This document shows positions 62,655 to 64,000 of a stretch of DNA of 64,000 nucleotides, piece by piece; within the stretch, counting starts at the first letter, position 1; the number at the start of each line of letters is the position of its first letter. The DNA lies in contig NZ_FOND01000001.1 of the NCBI RefSeq assembly GCF_900112815.1, positions 342,816 to 406,815 of the forward strand. The letters run 5' to 3'. Source of the stretch: Blastococcus tunisiensis (lineage in GTDB: Bacteria; Actinomycetota; Actinomycetes; Mycobacteriales; Geodermatophilaceae). A program made the position numbers and the translations under genes. The notes under the pieces are model-generated. The model saw nothing but the letters and a program-made list of their open reading frames with translations. It ran no database searches and was not told where the DNA came from.

Positions 62655-63770
62655 GTGCGGGTCGCGGTGGTCCTCGAGCAGTGCCTCGCCCCCGTTCCGG
62701 GCGGGACGGGCCGCTACTCGGCCGAGGTCGCCGCCGCCCTGGCCGGCCGCCCGGACCTGGCCGTGTCCGGCTGGGTGGCCTGGCACCGCCGTCCCGGGGC
62801 CGCCCGGCCGGCCGGCGTGGACGGCCCGCACCGGCTGCCGCTGCCCCGCCGGCCGCTGATCGCCGCCTGGGAGCGTGGCGTGGGTCCGGCGCCCGGGGGC
62901 CGGCCGGACGTCGTGCACGCCCCGACCCTGCTCGTGCCGCCCCGGCGCGGGCGGCCCCTGGTGGCCACGATCCACGACGCCGTGCCCTGGACCCACCCGG
63001 AGACGCTGACCCCACGCGGCGTCCGCTGGCATCGCACGATGGCCGAGCGGGTGGCGCGCACGGCCGACGCCGTCGTGGTGCCCACCCGGGCGGTCGCCGA
63101 CGCGCTCCGGGAGCACGTCCGTCCCCGTCGCGTCGAGGTGATCGGGGAGGGCGGGACGGCGGCGCTGCTGGCCCCGCCACCGGACGCCGCCGCCCGAGCG
63201 CAGCGGCTGGCGCTGCCCGCGTCCGGCTACCTGCTCAGCCTCGCGACGATCGAGCCGCGCAAGGGGCTGGACGTGCTGCTCGCCGCCCTGGCGGATCCGG
63301 CGGCACCGGACCTGCCGCTGGTGGTCGTGGGCCAGCCGGGCTGGGGCGGGGTGGACCCGGACGAGGTCGCGGCCGGACTGGGCCTGCCGGCGGGGCGGGT
63401 GCGGGTCATGGGCAGGCTCTCCGACACCGATCTCAGCGTGGCGCTCGCCGGCGCCACGGCGCTCGTGGTGCCCAGCCGGGCCGAGGGCTTCGGGCTCCCC
63501 GTCGTCGAGGGCATGGCGGCGGGCGTGCCGGTGGTCACCTCGGCCGACCCCGCGCTGGTCGAGGTCGGCGGGGCCGCCACCCGGATCGCCGCGACCGGCG
63601 ACGCGGCGGAGCTCGCCCGGGTGCTGCGGGCCGTCGTCGACGACCCGGGGGAGCGGGCCCGCATGTCCGCGGAGGGGCGGCGGCGTGCCTCGCTGTTCAC
63701 CTGGGCGGCGGCTGCGGTAGAACTGGAGAGCCTCTACCGCGACCTGTGCGGCGCGGACCGGCCCGGCTGA
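62655..63770 (+). CDS. GT4 glycosyltransferase
   Basis: A 371-aa GT-B enzyme with VRVAVVLEQCLAPVPGGTGRY, VATIHDAVPWTHPETL, VVPTRAVADALREHV, LATIEPRKGLDVLLAAL and RAEGFGLPVVEGMAAGVPVV (E-x7-E). Its layout parallels its divergent neighbour, suggesting paralogues acting on consecutive sugars of one polymer. The GTG start is supported by a leaderless-type -10. Confidence 0.9.
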   Translation: MRVAVVLEQCLAPVPGGTGRYSAEVAAALAGRPDLAVSGWVAWHRRPGAARPAGVDGPHRLPLPRRPLIAAWERGVGPAPGGRPDVVHAPTLLVPPRRGRPLVATIHDAVPWTHPETLTPRGVRWHRTMAERVARTADAVVVPTRAVADALREHVRPRRVEVIGEGGTAALLAPPPDAAARAQRLALPASGYLLSLATIEPRKGLDVLLAALADPAAPDLPLVVVGQPGWGGVDPDEVAAGLGLPAGRVRVMGRLSDTDLSVALAGATALVVPSRAEGFGLPVVEGMAAGVPVVTSADPALVEVGGAATRIAATGDAAELARVLRAVVDDPGERARMSAEGRRRASLFTWAAAAVELESLYRDLCGADRPG

Positions 63771-63882
63771 CCGGGCCGGGGACCGGACGGGCATCCTCGC
63801 CGTACCGCGGCACACGACGGCCCGCTGACCGGTGCACGACGCCGGGCCGGTGGCCGCGCCTCATCCTCGTTGGGAGCCCTGG

Positions 63883-64000
63883 GTGTCCGTCCCGCTGCTC
63901 GACCGGCCGCCGGACGCCGGTGGTCCTGCCGGGCGTGCTCCCCTCCGGCGCGCGCGGCTGGTCGCGTTCGCCGACCTCACCGTGCTCTCCGGCGTGGCCG
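63883..64000 (+). CDS. start of an unidentified gene, cut by the window end
   Basis: GTG at 63883 opens a frame of 39 codons to the window edge, beginning VSVPLLDRPPDAGG and then basic PLRRARLVAFADLTVLSGVA, which may lead into a first membrane helix. tgggag lies about 7 nt upstream. In this locus it could be another envelope membrane protein, but there is too little to call. Confidence 0.45.
   Translation, partial: MSVPLLDRPPDAGGPAGRAPLRRARLVAFADLTVLSGVA

Overview
The window is very GC-rich, gene-dense DNA from an actinobacterium. The evidence is the high GC content, the many GTG starts, 4-nt ATGA/GTGA gene overlaps, many apparently leaderless promoters, and actinobacterial families (DUF222-HNH nuclease, acyl-CoA carboxylase with a small epsilon subunit, LpdA-type quinone reductase, TIGR03089 protein, LGFP repeats). 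Protein character suggests Geodermatophilaceae or a close relative; that is inference from recall, not from a search. Gene content and order from the adenosine deaminase at the left edge to the LytR-CpsA-Psr gene near 50 kb recall the M. tuberculosis Rv3313c to Rv3267 interval, with insertions.

Left part (1-15 kb): nucleoside salvage and neighbours. It holds the 3' end of adenosine deaminase, a DEAD-box RNA helicase with a structured leader, a leftward deoC-ALDH-ALDH-like-hypothetical operon, an SOS-box-preceded DUF222-HNH gene, upp, a Gfo/Idh/MocA oxidoreductase, DUF805 and DHFR-like genes, and a leftward purine nucleoside phosphorylase / uronate-dehydrogenase-like / phosphohexomutase operon.

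14.7-30.5 kb: a rightward overlapping chain of GCS2 ligase, M20D amidohydrolase, mutA and mutB, followed closely by meaB (methylmalonyl-CoA to succinyl-CoA). Then come a GT-C-like membrane protein, a gamma-glutamylcyclotransferase-like gene, the LpdA-type flavoprotein and two tandem secreted HExxH metalloproteases, the second carrying LGFP wall-binding repeats.

30.5-48.9 kb: the acyl-CoA carboxylase operon (beta, epsilon, maf, alpha; leftward) divergent from birA, then a PH-domain membrane protein, sbcD-sbcC, GtrA, an acyltransferase, purK-purE, an acyl-CoA dehydrogenase, a SHOCT protein, a SulP transporter coupled to a frameshifted MerR gene, and a TIGR03089 protein. Acc, MutAB, MeaB and the acyl-CoA dehydrogenase together would carry acyl- and propionyl-CoA toward the TCA cycle.

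49-64 kb: cell envelope. A LytR-CpsA-Psr ligase is followed by two overlapping exported-protein genes and a polysaccharide locus: a methyltransferase/kinase-like/coiled-coil protein, Wzm and Wzt, a two-domain glycosyltransferase, three further glycosyltransferases and the start of another gene. The methyltransferase-kinase-coiled-coil protein directly upstream of Wzm/Wzt resembles in layout the WbdD chain terminator of Gram-negative ABC-exported O-antigens, and is the most interesting lead. No tRNA, rRNA, CRISPR array, prophage or IS element was recognised.
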